Assembly (NCBI RefSeq): GCF_008692035.1
Contig: NZ_VTFG01000001.1
Span: forward strand, 868,001 to 932,000
DNA length: 64,000 nt
Reading direction: 5' to 3'
Source: Pseudomonas marginalis
GTDB lineage: Bacteria; Pseudomonadota; Gammaproteobacteria; Pseudomonadales; Pseudomonadaceae
The notes beneath the pieces were generated by a model, which searched no databases, was not told the origin of the DNA, and saw only the letters and a program-made list of their open reading frames with translations. Of the stretch, positions 38,319 to 46,612 are shown in pieces (the first letter of the stretch is position 1; each line of letters starts with the position of its first letter). The position numbers were made by a program, and so were the translations under genes.

Positions 38319-38603
38319 ATGAACGAGTTGATACAGGGCCTCGATGGACCCAGAACCGCCCAGCAGGAATTGTTTTATGACCTGGAAGATGCAACTGCAG
38401 TCATTGGCTGGTCCGTGGTTGAACTGACAGCCCTGGCAAACAGCAGCAGGACGCCGAGTGAGGCGTTGGCGCTAGTGAAGATCTGCACGTTGCTGGCAAC
38501 TCAGCGGGAGAAAATCGCCAGGTACGCGGGTGAAGTGAAGGCGCAGCGCATCAGCAGGTCAGAGACTGGCGCTGAAGATAGAGTTCAGTACGCTCAAGAA
38601 TGA
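38319..38603 (+). CDS. Hypothetical 94-residue protein
   Basis: A 94-codon gene whose ATG directly abuts the stop of the GNAT gene, with AGGCGGAGAAG upstream as ribosome-binding site inside that gene. The protein is soluble and helical (QQELFYDLEDATAVIGWSVVELTAL; ALALVKICTLLATQREKIARYAGEV) with no recognised domain. The tight spacing suggests co-expression with the acetyltransferase, perhaps as a partner. Confidence 0.6.
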   Translation: MNELIQGLDGPRTAQQELFYDLEDATAVIGWSVVELTALANSSRTPSEALALVKICTLLATQREKIARYAGEVKAQRISRSETGAEDRVQYAQE

Positions 38604-38702
38604 GGGCCTCGACTCGGAAATCGTAGCCAGCCCTCGATCTTTACGTCAGTGAACAGTGCGAGCCAGCGGGAGCCGACTCGATCAAGTCATTCGACAGCAG
38701 CG

Positions 38703-38861
38703 TCAGGTTGAGCGTTTGTCGTCGAGATCATGTAGTTTTTTAACACCCTTCCCCGTCTTTCGCTCGTATTGATGATGAAAAAACCAAACGACCAAAAGTA
38801 GCATCGCCAGACCAAAAATGAATAGCAACAGCTCTATTGCGGGACCTTCGTGTGAAAACAT
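38703..38861 (-). CDS. Small single-span membrane protein (52 residues)
   Basis: A 52-codon frame with an AGGAACG ribosome-binding site ahead of the ATG at 38861. Residues 1-9 are polar, 10-28 form one strongly hydrophobic helix, and 29-52 are highly charged (HHQYERK, KKLHDLDDKR). That gives a bitopic protein with a basic cytoplasmic tail by the positive-inside rule. No neighbour suggests a function. Confidence 0.55.
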   Translation of the reverse strand: MFSHEGPAIELLLFIFGLAMLLLVVWFFHHQYERKTGKGVKKLHDLDDKRST

Positions 38862-39153
38862 TTTCGTTCCTCATCCTGAAGTAGCGTGACTTGAAAACAG
38901 CCACAACCGAAATTATTCGTAACAATACGAACATTTTCAGGGTAGTCGCCAACACGGGCCATGACAACCTTAAAAGCCTCCTGACCCTTGATCTAGACAC
39001 GTCACTCGTCGAAAAACCCTTCGAGCGCGGGAGGAACAAGGCACAACGCTGTACACAACGGCAAGGGAATGGCGCCTGCACAGGCGGATGCGGAGGGAGG
39101 TAGATCGGCCTGCTCGAGAGGTTGGCACCCGGGCCTTTTCTTCCGCCCAATAA
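38862..39153. other. Intergenic stretch without a supported gene
   Basis: About 290 bp between the small membrane protein and the tRNA terminator. The left part (38,880-38,960) is AT-rich. A 70-codon frame beginning at 38891 has no ribosome-binding site and no domain. I see no att-like repeat of the tRNA-Cys end here. Confidence 0.4.
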
Positions 39154-39185
39154 AAAACCCCGTAGACGTTAATCTACGGGGTTTT
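39154..39185 (-). terminator. Terminator of tRNA-Cys
   Basis: AAAACCCCGTAGA (39154-39166) and TCTACGGGGTTTT (39173-39185) form a perfect 13-bp stem with a 6-base loop, seven bases after the tRNA 3' end on the minus strand. The A/T ends make it bidirectional. Confidence 0.9.
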
Positions 39186-39191
39186 CAAGAG

Positions 39192-39265
39192 TGGAGGCCG
39201 AGGTCGGAATCGAACCGGCGTAGGCGGATTTGCAATCCGCTGCATAACCATTTTGCTACTCGGCC
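39192..39265 (-). tRNA. tRNA-Cys (anticodon GCA)
   Basis: Read on the minus strand, the 7-bp acceptor stem GGCCGAG pairs with CTCGGCC and is followed by U and an encoded CCA, 74 nt in all. The anticodon loop TTTGCAA carries GCA within the stem GCGGA/TCCGC, and the T arm has GGTTCGATTCC. A Rho-independent terminator follows. No second tRNA is adjacent. Confidence 0.95.
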
Positions 39266-39395
39266 TCAAACGATCAATGCCCTTGCCACTGGCATTCACC
39301 GCATAAAAACTTGAGTGGGCCATAGAGCCCTACCTCTACTCTAACTCATTGAATACATTGAAGTTTTTAATGCTTCGTTGCGTTCGATGGGCGCC

Positions 39396-39424
39396 ATTAT
39401 GTACTTATTTGCTTTTGCCTGCAA
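39396..39424 (-). promoter_or_regulatory. Candidate sigma-70 promoter upstream of tRNA-Cys
   Basis: On the minus strand TTGCAG (39424-39419) and CATAAT (39401-39396) are 17 bp apart. It points toward tRNA-Cys, whose 5' end is about 130 bases downstream, so a long leader would have to be processed. The region between is AT-rich and has no other RNA I can identify. Confidence 0.4.
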
Positions 39425-39477
39425 CCCCTTGATTTCAAAAATATTTCGTATTGGCATCAAGGAGTTGCGCGCCTGCC

Positions 39478-41766
39478 CTACTCCTTGATGAGCTGCTGCT
39501 GGTACTGCGGGTCGGCCTTGATCTGGGCGTCGGTGAACGGCAGTGGGCGCAGTTTTTTCTCGGAGAACGCTTGGGTCTGGTCCTTCGAGTATTTCGATGC
39601 CGGGTTGCTGGACAGGGAGAATGCCAGCAGGCCTTGGGCGTGGGGGCCGTGGTCGTCGAAGGTGACGATCTGCAGGTAGCTGCTGCCGCTGACCACTTCG
39701 CGCTTGCCGTCGGCCCGGGGCACGGTTTGCATGGCGTTGTAGATCCCCAGCGCTTGCGGGCCGCCGTGGATCGGGGTTTGGCCGCTGACCTGGATATCGC
39801 CCCATTTGCTGTCGGCGTTGAGGCCGAGTTTGGCCACGGCTGCGGTGGAGGCCAGCATGGCTTCGCGCAGGGCCTTGGCCACGGGGGCGCGCTCGATGGC
39901 CAGGCCCCGTGGGGTGGTCAGGGGTTGGGCCGGGTCGAACGCGACGCGCCAGGCATCGGGGAGTTGCTGCAGGTCTTCAACCAAATTGATGAAGTGCACC
40001 AGGCCCAGGCCGCTGTCGAGGTTGGCGTGCCGGTCCCAATCGGTGAGGTTGGTGCACAGTGGCTTGAGCGCAGCCGCGTCGGCGCCCAGGTGTTTGGCGC
40101 AGAATTCCAGCAGGTCGGGCATGACCTGGCCGGCCAGGTACACCTCGTTGTCCATGACCATGTTTTGCAGGTCGGCGACGCTGATCGGTTGCGCCTCCAG
40201 GGATTGCAGGCGTTGCAGGGCGAAGCGTGCGCGCGGGCCGAGGCCGATGTGGTCCTGGCTGATCACCGGGGAGAAGCCGGTCAACGGTGCCTTGGGGTTG
40301 GCCAGCCACGCCGAATCGTTAGAGTGCTGCACGTAGTCGCTACGCTCCAGCTGCGGCAACTGGTCGGCGGGGAAGATGCCGGCCTGGGCGGCGCGCGGGT
40401 CGACGTCCCAGGCGCAGGCACTGCGGGCGCCGTCGAGCATGATCATCTGCAGGCCGGCACGCGGGTCGCTGCATTGCGCCAGTTTGGCCGCACTGACGTT
40501 GGGCACCACCGACAGGTTCATGTACAGGCTCTGGCCCTGGTCATCGGCGGCCAGGGTATTGACCCACGGGATGCCTTGTAGGGTGTGCACCGAGGTTTGC
40601 AGGTCCTTGAGGCTCGTGGCACGGTTCATGGCATACCACTGTTGCAGGACGCGGTCGTTGCCCAGGTTGGCATCGCGCAGGCTGAAGGCGTGGCGACTGT
40701 CCCAATCCAGCTTGCCGGGCCATTGCACCACGGGGCCGAACTGCGAGCTATAGACCGGATGGGTCACCGGCTTCACGCTGCCGTCCGCTTGCCTGACCTG
40801 CACCGTCACCGAGGTTTTCTCCAGGGGGATGGATTTTCCATCCAGCATATAGCGCGTGGAGTCCTTGGGATCCAACGTCAGGCGAAACAGGGTGAAGTGC
40901 TTGGACGTATCCACCGTGTGCGTCCACGCCACATGCTGGTTGAAGCCGATATTGATCACCGGCAGGCCGGGCAGCGCGGCGCCCATCACATCCAGCTGGC
41001 CGGGGATGGTCAGGTGCATTTCATAAAAGCGCATGCCGCCCACCCACGGGAAATGCGGGTTGGCCAGCAACATGCCACGGCCATTGAACGAACGGTCGCG
41101 GCCCACCGCCACGGCATTGCTGCCGCGATCCAGGCTGAAGCGCTGTTGATTGGCGGCGGCCAATTCGAATGCCTTGGCGCTGGGTTGCACACTCGCGGTG
41201 GCCTGGGGCGGCGCGGCGCCGACCAGGGCTTCGGCGAACTGGCCGACACCGCCCTCCACCAACAACCTGCGGGTCAATTTCACCAGGTCTTCAACCACCA
41301 GCGGCCGCACCCAGGCCGCCTGGCACTGGGCGGGTGCGCCCTGTTCTTTCAGATAGCGGTTGTAGCCGGCCACGTAGCCTTGCATGCGCTGTTGGATCTG
41401 CGGGCTTTGCGCCTTCCAGAAAGCCGCCACCGCGCCCGGAGTATTCAGCCAGGTGAAAAACACATCGCTGGCCAGGTTGTTGCGCTCTTCCAGGGTCGAC
41501 TGCTCGGGGCCGAAGTACCGGGCCCGCTCGCCGTTCACGGTAGCCACTTCATTGGCCAGCAGGCATAGGTTGTCCTGGGCATAGGCATAACCGATCCCGA
41601 AGCCCAGGCCACGCTCGTCATTGGCGCGAATATGCGGCACGCCGAAACTGGTGCGGCGGATATCCGCCGACGCCTGCGTTGTCGACTCCCGTGCCGTTGC
41701 AGCCAGGCTCACCCCCAGCAACAGCCCCGTCACGCACACCCTGGCCAACCCGTTGGAAATAATCAC
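39478..41766 (-). CDS. pvdQ: Acyl-homoserine-lactone acylase / pyoverdine maturation acylase PvdQ
   Basis: A 762-residue Ntn-hydrolase, the same length as P. aeruginosa PvdQ and similar throughout: ADIRRTSFGVPHIRANDERG at the N-terminus, LVKLTRRLLVEGGVGQFAEAL before the cleavage site, and LLANPHFPWVGGMRFYEMHLTIPG after it. The precursor should split before Ser216 in RGSNAVAVG, freeing the N-terminal nucleophile. A Sec signal peptide (about 25 residues) sends it to the periplasm, where it removes the fatty acyl chain from the pyoverdine precursor and can hydrolyse long-chain AHLs. Translation starts at GTG (41766). A perfect PvdS box lies 57 bp upstream. The divergent Fur-like gene matches the PA2384-pvdQ order of PAO1. 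Confidence 0.95.
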   Translation of the reverse strand: MIISNGLARVCVTGLLLGVSLAATARESTTQASADIRRTSFGVPHIRANDERGLGFGIGYAYAQDNLCLLANEVATVNGERARYFGPEQSTLEERNNLASDVFFTWLNTPGAVAAFWKAQSPQIQQRMQGYVAGYNRYLKEQGAPAQCQAAWVRPLVVEDLVKLTRRLLVEGGVGQFAEALVGAAPPQATASVQPSAKAFELAAANQQRFSLDRGSNAVAVGRDRSFNGRGMLLANPHFPWVGGMRFYEMHLTIPGQLDVMGAALPGLPVINIGFNQHVAWTHTVDTSKHFTLFRLTLDPKDSTRYMLDGKSIPLEKTSVTVQVRQADGSVKPVTHPVYSSQFGPVVQWPGKLDWDSRHAFSLRDANLGNDRVLQQWYAMNRATSLKDLQTSVHTLQGIPWVNTLAADDQGQSLYMNLSVVPNVSAAKLAQCSDPRAGLQMIMLDGARSACAWDVDPRAAQAGIFPADQLPQLERSDYVQHSNDSAWLANPKAPLTGFSPVISQDHIGLGPRARFALQRLQSLEAQPISVADLQNMVMDNEVYLAGQVMPDLLEFCAKHLGADAAALKPLCTNLTDWDRHANLDSGLGLVHFINLVEDLQQLPDAWRVAFDPAQPLTTPRGLAIERAPVAKALREAMLASTAAVAKLGLNADSKWGDIQVSGQTPIHGGPQALGIYNAMQTVPRADGKREVVSGSSYLQIVTFDDHGPHAQGLLAFSLSSNPASKYSKDQTQAFSEKKLRPLPFTDAQIKADPQYQQQLIKE

Positions 41767-41822
41767 ACAGACTCCGCAGTCAAATTGAACACCCTCACAG
41801 GGGTAACCACCCCACCGTAAGG

Positions 41823-41846
41823 ACGCAAAAAACCGGGAGAAATTTA
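41823..41846 (-). promoter_or_regulatory. PvdS iron-starvation box for pvdQ
   Basis: On the minus strand TAAAT (41846-41842) is followed by exactly 16 bases and CGT (41825-41823). This is the full consensus TAAAT-N16-CGT recognised by the ECF sigma factor PvdS at pyoverdine genes. It is oriented toward pvdQ, 57 bp from its start codon. Confidence 0.8.
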
Positions 41847-42002
41847 ACCCTGGAGCGGGTTTATTCGAGGCGCTGCAGATGTGACAAAGCCGATACCGAC
41901 AAATTTTCTACATCACGCCCTTCATGATTTAGCACGCTCGTTCGTCTTATTAACTAAGAGCGCCATCATTTTCCTGATCAGGCTCTGATAAGGAGTTTTT
42001 GC

Positions 42003-42383
42003 ATGTACAACCCGCAAGTGCCCACGGACGGACATTCACCCTCAGCCGACAGCCAATTTGGCAACGGCGCCCAAGCGTTCGGCAAAACCCCCGAACAGCA
42101 AGGCAACCAGCGTATTCGCCACCTGCTCAAGTGTTTCGGCCTGCGCACCAGCCTGATCCGGCTGAAGGTCATCGACGCCCTGCTCACCGCCGCCGACAAC
42201 CAGCGCACCCTGGGGGTACGTGGCGTGCACAGCCATTTGCTGGAGCTGGGGATCCCGTTGTCGTTCCTGAGTGTGCGCGAGGTGCTCAAGCGCCTGTGCA
42301 GCGAAGGCGTGATCACCCTTAACGCAGATAAAAGCTACAGCCTCCATGAAGAGGCTGCCAAGGTACTCGACGCTCGAAGCTGA
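42003..42383 (+). CDS. Small Fur-like DNA-binding protein (PA2384-like)
   Basis: A 126-residue protein. After a polar 35-residue N-terminus, residues 36-110 form a winged helix like the Fur DNA-binding domain (LKCFGLRTSLIRLKVIDALLTAA, VHSHLLELGIPLSFLSVREVLKRLCSEGVI). The Fur dimerisation and metal-binding domain with its His/Cys ligands is absent, so it is not a full Fur protein. An AAGGAG site precedes the ATG. In P. aeruginosa the gene next to pvdQ (PA2384) has this form and has been linked to iron-responsive expression. A role in controlling pyoverdine or quorum genes is inferred from that synteny. Confidence 0.8.
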   Translation: MYNPQVPTDGHSPSADSQFGNGAQAFGKTPEQQGNQRIRHLLKCFGLRTSLIRLKVIDALLTAADNQRTLGVRGVHSHLLELGIPLSFLSVREVLKRLCSEGVITLNADKSYSLHEEAAKVLDARS

Positions 42384-42391
42384 GGCGGACC

Positions 42392-42580
42392 TTAAAGCTT
42401 GACCTTGCGGCGCATGATGCCGTTGATCACCACCACGACGACCGCGACGGCGATGGCGATGGTCTGGAACGTCTTCTCACTGATAAACCCGATGTTCTGC
42501 AGGTAGGACAGGCCAAACATCGTCGCCAATACCGCCAGGGCGATCAGGATCGAGTATTTCAAGCGTTGCTTTTGGGTCAT
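42392..42580 (-). CDS. Small two-helix membrane protein
   Basis: A 62-residue protein, from the ATG at 42580 behind CAGGAAC. Two hydrophobic segments (about 9-26 and 38-57) are joined by a short loop (QNIGFISEKTF), with basic residues at both ends (KQRLK and RRKVK), so both termini should face the cytoplasm. No domain name comes to mind. It converges with the Fur-like gene, eight bases from its stop. Confidence 0.65.
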   Translation of the reverse strand: MTQKQRLKYSILIALAVLATMFGLSYLQNIGFISEKTFQTIAIAVAVVVVVINGIMRRKVKL

Positions 42581-42760
42581 GACGGGTTCCTGAACCGGAA
42601 GAATGTATTCACTGTGTATCGCCGAACACGCCAGGCACATACCCGGCGACGGGATGCGCGGGGTCGACGGGGTCTTATGTTACAGGTGATGAAAAGCTTT
42701 GGCTCCTCCGGTGTGCCGCTCACCCCGACGACGGCGGGCCGCCGGGCTCAGGCCATGCCG

Positions 42761-43528
42761 TCACTGGCTCCCGCCATGCACCCAGCGCTGATGCAACCCG
42801 CGTGCAAGCGCATCCAGGGCAAACCCCAACAGCCCGATCAGCAACACCATCGCCATCAGTTCCGAATAGGCCAGGCGATCACGGGTATCCAGGATGTAGT
42901 AGCCAAGCCCCGCGCTGACCCCGAGCATTTCGCACGGCACCAGCACGATCCACAGGATCCCGATGGCCAGCCGTACGCCGGTCAGCACGTGGCCCACCAC
43001 GCCAGGGATGATCACCCGGCGCAAGGTTTCCCAGCGCGTGGCGCTCAGGCTGCTGCTCAACTGCAGCCAGCGCGGGTCGAGTTGGCGCACGCCGGCGGCG
43101 GTGTTGAGCATGATCGGCCACACCGCGGCAAACGCCAGCAGGAAGTAGATCGGTTGGTCCCCTACCCCCATCAGCATCACCACGATGGGCATCCAGGACA
43201 GCGGTGAGATCATCCGCAGAAACTGGAAGGCCGGCGTGGTCGCCGCTTCCAGGTTGCGCGAACTGCCCACCAGCAGCCCCAGCGGCACCCCCACCAGCAA
43301 GGCCAGGAACAGCCCGACGAAGATACGCTTGAGGCTCACGACAATATGCAGATACAGCTCACCGCGCCCCAGCAATTCCCACAGGCTGCTGAAGGTGGCG
43401 GCCAGCGAAAAGCGCGCAGCCAGGCCGCCCCCATCGCCCCACACCTTCACCCCCAGCCACCACAGCAACAACAGGCCGGCCAGGCCACTCAACCCGAGCA
43501 ACCAGCCCGGGACTCTGCGGTTGTTCAA
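42761..43528 (-). CDS. Sulfonate/taurine-type ABC transporter permease
   Basis: A 255-residue BPD-type permease of the SsuC/TauC/NrtB group, with about six TM helices and the EAA loop at about 165-185 (LSSSLSATRWETLRRVIIPGVVGHVLTGVRLA). FLRMISPLSWMPIVVMLMGVGDQPIYFLLAFAAVWPIM is the characteristic central block, here starting near 102. Its start overlaps the stop of the binding-protein gene by four bases. It is the last gene of a five-gene operon. Confidence 0.9.
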   Translation of the reverse strand: MNNRRVPGWLLGLSGLAGLLLLWWLGVKVWGDGGGLAARFSLAATFSSLWELLGRGELYLHIVVSLKRIFVGLFLALLVGVPLGLLVGSSRNLEAATTPAFQFLRMISPLSWMPIVVMLMGVGDQPIYFLLAFAAVWPIMLNTAAGVRQLDPRWLQLSSSLSATRWETLRRVIIPGVVGHVLTGVRLAIGILWIVLVPCEMLGVSAGLGYYILDTRDRLAYSELMAMVLLIGLLGFALDALARGLHQRWVHGGSQ

Positions 43529-44724
43529 ACGCCAATCTCCTCGATCCGCTCAAAGCCCTCGGGCAAACCGAAGGTGCCCATGCCGCCCACCGCTTGGATG
43601 GCGTTGCGCACAAAGCGGTCATCCACCAGATCCTTCGCTACAAAGGCCGGGTCCAGGTCGGCGAGGAATTTCTTGTCCCCCTCGATCAGCGTGTCCTTCA
43701 AGCGTCGCACCAATTCCTCGGTGTAGCTGGGGAATGGATAGGGCTGGAAGTCGATGCGGTGCTCGTCCCAGTCGGCATGCCGGATCGCGCCATCGGCCAG
43801 GTAGGCCGCGCGGTCGGCAGCGGCTGGCGCCAGGACTTTGCTCAACACCGGCTCGGCATGTGGCGTGTAGCGGTTCGGGCCGTCCTTGGACAGCAGTTTC
43901 ACCGCCTCTGCGCGGTTATCACGGGTCCACACCTGGGCCTTGACGATCGCATTCACGACTTTCTGCGACCACTCCGGGCGATTGTTCAGATCATGTTCGT
44001 GCATGAACACCACGCAGCACGCGTGATTGCGCCACACGTCGCCGGTAAACCGCTGCACACGCCCGACCTTGAGGTTCTCCGCCAGGGCGTTGAACGGCTC
44101 GGCGACGATATAACCGTCGATGCGCTGGCTGGCCAGGGCTGGCGGCATGTCCGAAGGCGGCAGCACGATCAGGTTGACTTCATTGGCGCCGATCGCGCTG
44201 CCGGCGGCACGCGCCACCGGGGTCAGGCCGTTGTCGCGGAACAGTTGCTGCACCACTACGTTATGGATCGAATACCAGAACGGGATCGCCACGGACTTGC
44301 CGCCCAGCTGCTTCACCTCGGTAATGCCCGGTGCCACGGTGAGCCCCGAACCGCCCACATGGTTCCACGCCACCACCTTGGCCGGCACCTGGCTGCCATA
44401 GCGTGCCCACACGGTCATCGGCGACAGCAGGTGGATCACGTTGACCTGCCCGGAGATAAACGCCTCGATCACCTGCGCCCAACTGCGCAGCAACACCGGG
44501 CGCTCGGCCTTGATGCCTTCGGCTTCGAACAGGCCGTTGTTATGCGCCACCAACAAGGGCGTCGCGTCGGTGATCGGCAGGTAGCCGATGCGCACCGGCG
44601 CATCCGGCTCGCTGGCGGCGCGGGCCTGCAGGCTGCTCAGCAGCGGCAAGGCGCCGGCGGCACTGAGTACCGCGGAAAGTTTGAGAAAGTCACGGCGCGA
44701 GTGGGTCAGGTCATCCAGGCACAT
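43525..44724 (-). CDS. Tat-exported ABC substrate-binding protein (nitrate/sulfonate family)
   Basis: A 399-residue binding protein of the NrtA/SsuA superfamily. A twin-arginine signal (SRRDFLK, Arg10-Arg11) and hydrophobic region end near residue 35 (ARA-A), so it is exported folded, perhaps with a bound cofactor or ligand. Mature motifs are RIGYLPITDATPLLVAHNNGLFEAEGI and GYIVAEPFNALAE. I start at the ATG at 44724, which overlaps the end of the ATPase gene. Together with the permease and ATPase it should import an anionic organic molecule; an organosulfur compound is suggested by the flavoprotein upstream. Confidence 0.88.
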   Translation of the reverse strand: MCLDDLTHSRRDFLKLSAVLSAAGALPLLSSLQARAASEPDAPVRIGYLPITDATPLLVAHNNGLFEAEGIKAERPVLLRSWAQVIEAFISGQVNVIHLLSPMTVWARYGSQVPAKVVAWNHVGGSGLTVAPGITEVKQLGGKSVAIPFWYSIHNVVVQQLFRDNGLTPVARAAGSAIGANEVNLIVLPPSDMPPALASQRIDGYIVAEPFNALAENLKVGRVQRFTGDVWRNHACCVVFMHEHDLNNRPEWSQKVVNAIVKAQVWTRDNRAEAVKLLSKDGPNRYTPHAEPVLSKVLAPAAADRAAYLADGAIRHADWDEHRIDFQPYPFPSYTEELVRRLKDTLIEGDKKFLADLDPAFVAKDLVDDRFVRNAIQAVGGMGTFGLPEGFERIEEIGV

Positions 44725-45514
44725 GGCTGGGCTCCGGCAGGTCAAGGGTTTGGGGTTGAGGGCGGCTCGCCTGCCGTAGGGTTTTAAGAATCTCGATGCG
44801 CAGCGCGCCGATCGCTTCCACCTGTTCTTCCCGCGGTTGCGGCAGGTCGATGCGCCATTCGCCCAGCGTCCGCGCCGGGCGGTTGCCCAGCAGCAGGATG
44901 CGGTCGGACAACAGCAGCGCTTCGTCGATGTCATGGGTGATCAACACCGCCGCCGAACCCTGCTCACGGTTGACCTTGAGCAACAGGTGCTGCATATCGG
45001 CACGGGTCACTTCATCCAGCGCACCGAAGGGCTCATCCAGCAACAGCACCTGGGGCTGGCGTGCCAGGCAACGGGCCAACGCGGTGCGCTGGGCCATGCC
45101 GCCGGACAGCTGCGCCGGAAATTGCTGGCGGGCGTGCTCCAGGCCAACCGCCGCGATGGCGTGGTCGACGCGCCGGCGGCGCTCATCAGCGCTCAGGTGC
45201 GGCTGGCGGGCGAAATCCAGGCCGAACGCGACGTTCTTTTCCAGGCTCAACCACGGCAACAGGCTGGGGTCCTGGAACGCTACGGCGACACGTGGATGGG
45301 GGCCGCTCAACGGCTCGCCCAACACCTGCACCTTGCCTTCCTGGGGCGTCTGCAAACCGGCGAGCACCCGCAACAGGCTGGACTTGCCGACCCCGCTGGG
45401 GCCCAGGATCGACACCACTTCACCGCGCTGCAATTGCAGGTCGAAGCCTTGCAGCACCGGGCCGCCGGCGTACCCCAGGCCAATGCCCCGGGCACTCAAT
45501 ACCACCGGGCTCAC
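44711..45514 (-). CDS. ABC transporter ATP-binding protein (SsuB/TauB type)
   Basis: A 267-residue ATPase starting with GTG at 45514, which overlaps the flavoprotein stop (GTGA). It carries Walker A GPSGVGKSS near residue 40, the Q-loop FQDPSLLPW, signature LSGGMAQRTALARCLA, Walker B VLLLDEPFGALD and switch His in ITHDIDEAL. It energises the following binding protein and permease. A long in-frame extension upstream of 45514 is not coding, since it overlaps the flavoprotein gene. Confidence 0.92.
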   Translation of the reverse strand: MSPVVLSARGIGLGYAGGPVLQGFDLQLQRGEVVSILGPSGVGKSSLLRVLAGLQTPQEGKVQVLGEPLSGPHPRVAVAFQDPSLLPWLSLEKNVAFGLDFARQPHLSADERRRRVDHAIAAVGLEHARQQFPAQLSGGMAQRTALARCLARQPQVLLLDEPFGALDEVTRADMQHLLLKVNREQGSAAVLITHDIDEALLLSDRILLLGNRPARTLGEWRIDLPQPREEQVEAIGALRIEILKTLRQASRPQPQTLDLPEPSHVPG

Positions 45515-46572
45515 AGGTTGGCCTGGCGTTGCAACTCGGTGCGCAATTGCACCAGGCTGGGCGTGACGATCGGCACAAATGCCGACTCCCGCCAGCGCCG
45601 CGCAAACCCACTGCCATGGGCCGTGAGGTAAGCCTTGCCGCCACTGGCCTGCAGTTCCAGCTGCACCGCGCTGGCGGCGGTTTCGGCCAGGCCGATGCGC
45701 AACTTGAACAGCGCCACCGGCTCGGCGGCGAAGCGCCCGGCGAGCAGGCCATTCTGCAGCTCGGTCACCAGGTGATCCAAGGTCCCGCGCAACCCTTCGA
45801 GTTCTTCGCGCAGCACCGTGCGGGCCGCGCCCAGGTGATGGGCGACTTCCGCCAGCGAGCGCCGGGCCAGGCCGATCGACATACCGCACTGCAAACCCAG
45901 GAACGCCGGGCGCACGGCCGGCAGGAACTTGCGTGCATCCTCGTGCAGCAACCACTCGCGACTCAGCTCGACACCTTCCAGGCCCAGGGCTGCGGTGTTG
46001 CTCGATTGCAGGCCGAGCAGTTCCAGGTCGCCGGAACGTTGCAGGCCAGCCACCGAATCCGGGATCGCCAGGATAAACGGCGCGCCGCCGCCGGCATGCT
46101 CGACCGCCGCCGCCGCGACAAAGCCGTTCTTGCGCAGGTTGGTCACCCAGTGCAGGCGACCGTTGAGGGTCCAGCCGTGATCGGTGGGCTCGGCGCTGAT
46201 CTGCAGCGTCTCGATGCCCGACAGGAACTTCATGGCATTCGACAAACCGGTGGCCCCCGCCAGCCTGCCGCTGAGCAGGTCCGGCAGCAATTGCTCGCGC
46301 AGCCGCTCATTCGGGCTCTGCAGCAAATACTCGATAAACGAGCGCTGGCCCCAGCACACAAACGCCGCCGCCAACGAATGGCTGGCGACATGGGCGATGG
46401 CCTCGACAGCGCCGGCCACATCGCCGCCCAGGCCGCCGAAGGCTTTTGGCACACCGATACGCAGTACGTTGGCCTCTGCCAGCCGGGGCAGCACTTCCTG
46501 GGGATCGCAACTGCCCACATCCAGGGCCTGCGCTTGAACATCGAGCCAACGGCTCAAGATCGGGTCAAGCAT
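45511..46572 (-). CDS. Acyl-CoA-dehydrogenase-like flavoprotein (SfnB/DszC-like group)
   Basis: A 353-residue protein with the acyl-CoA dehydrogenase fold: helical N-domain (LRIGVPKAFGGLGGD near 38), the beta-domain TGLSNAMKFLSGIE and WTLNGRLHWVTNLRKNGFVAAAAV near 108-155, and a helical C-domain. The TG-SN beta-domain and the link to a sulfonate-type ABC importer place it near flavin-dependent desulfurising or sulfoxidising members such as SfnB and DszC rather than beta-oxidation enzymes. It begins 40 bp after the AhpD-like gene and overlaps the ATPase start. A reduced-flavin monooxygenase role would need a partner reductase, which is not in the window. Substrate unknown. Confidence 0.8.
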   Translation of the reverse strand: MLDPILSRWLDVQAQALDVGSCDPQEVLPRLAEANVLRIGVPKAFGGLGGDVAGAVEAIAHVASHSLAAAFVCWGQRSFIEYLLQSPNERLREQLLPDLLSGRLAGATGLSNAMKFLSGIETLQISAEPTDHGWTLNGRLHWVTNLRKNGFVAAAAVEHAGGGAPFILAIPDSVAGLQRSGDLELLGLQSSNTAALGLEGVELSREWLLHEDARKFLPAVRPAFLGLQCGMSIGLARRSLAEVAHHLGAARTVLREELEGLRGTLDHLVTELQNGLLAGRFAAEPVALFKLRIGLAETAASAVQLELQASGGKAYLTAHGSGFARRWRESAFVPIVTPSLVQLRTELQRQANL

Positions 46573-46612
46573 TCATGTTTCTCCTTGTCAAAGCAGCGGG
46601 ACCATCAGCCAT

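Noticed and set aside
38891..39103. A 70-codon plus-strand frame near tRNA-Cys
   Set aside because: No ribosome-binding site, no domain, and its second half has non-coding-like composition.
39192..39265. tRNA-Cys as an integration site of a genomic island
   Set aside because: I found no repeated copy of the tRNA 3' end nearby and no integrase gene in the window.
39341..39457. A 38-codon minus-strand frame between pvdQ and tRNA-Cys
   Set aside because: It overlaps the candidate tRNA promoter and has no good ribosome-binding site.
45515..45955. A long upstream extension of the ABC ATPase frame
   Set aside because: It runs over the flavoprotein gene in another frame; the GTG at 45514 with a GTGA overlap explains the start.
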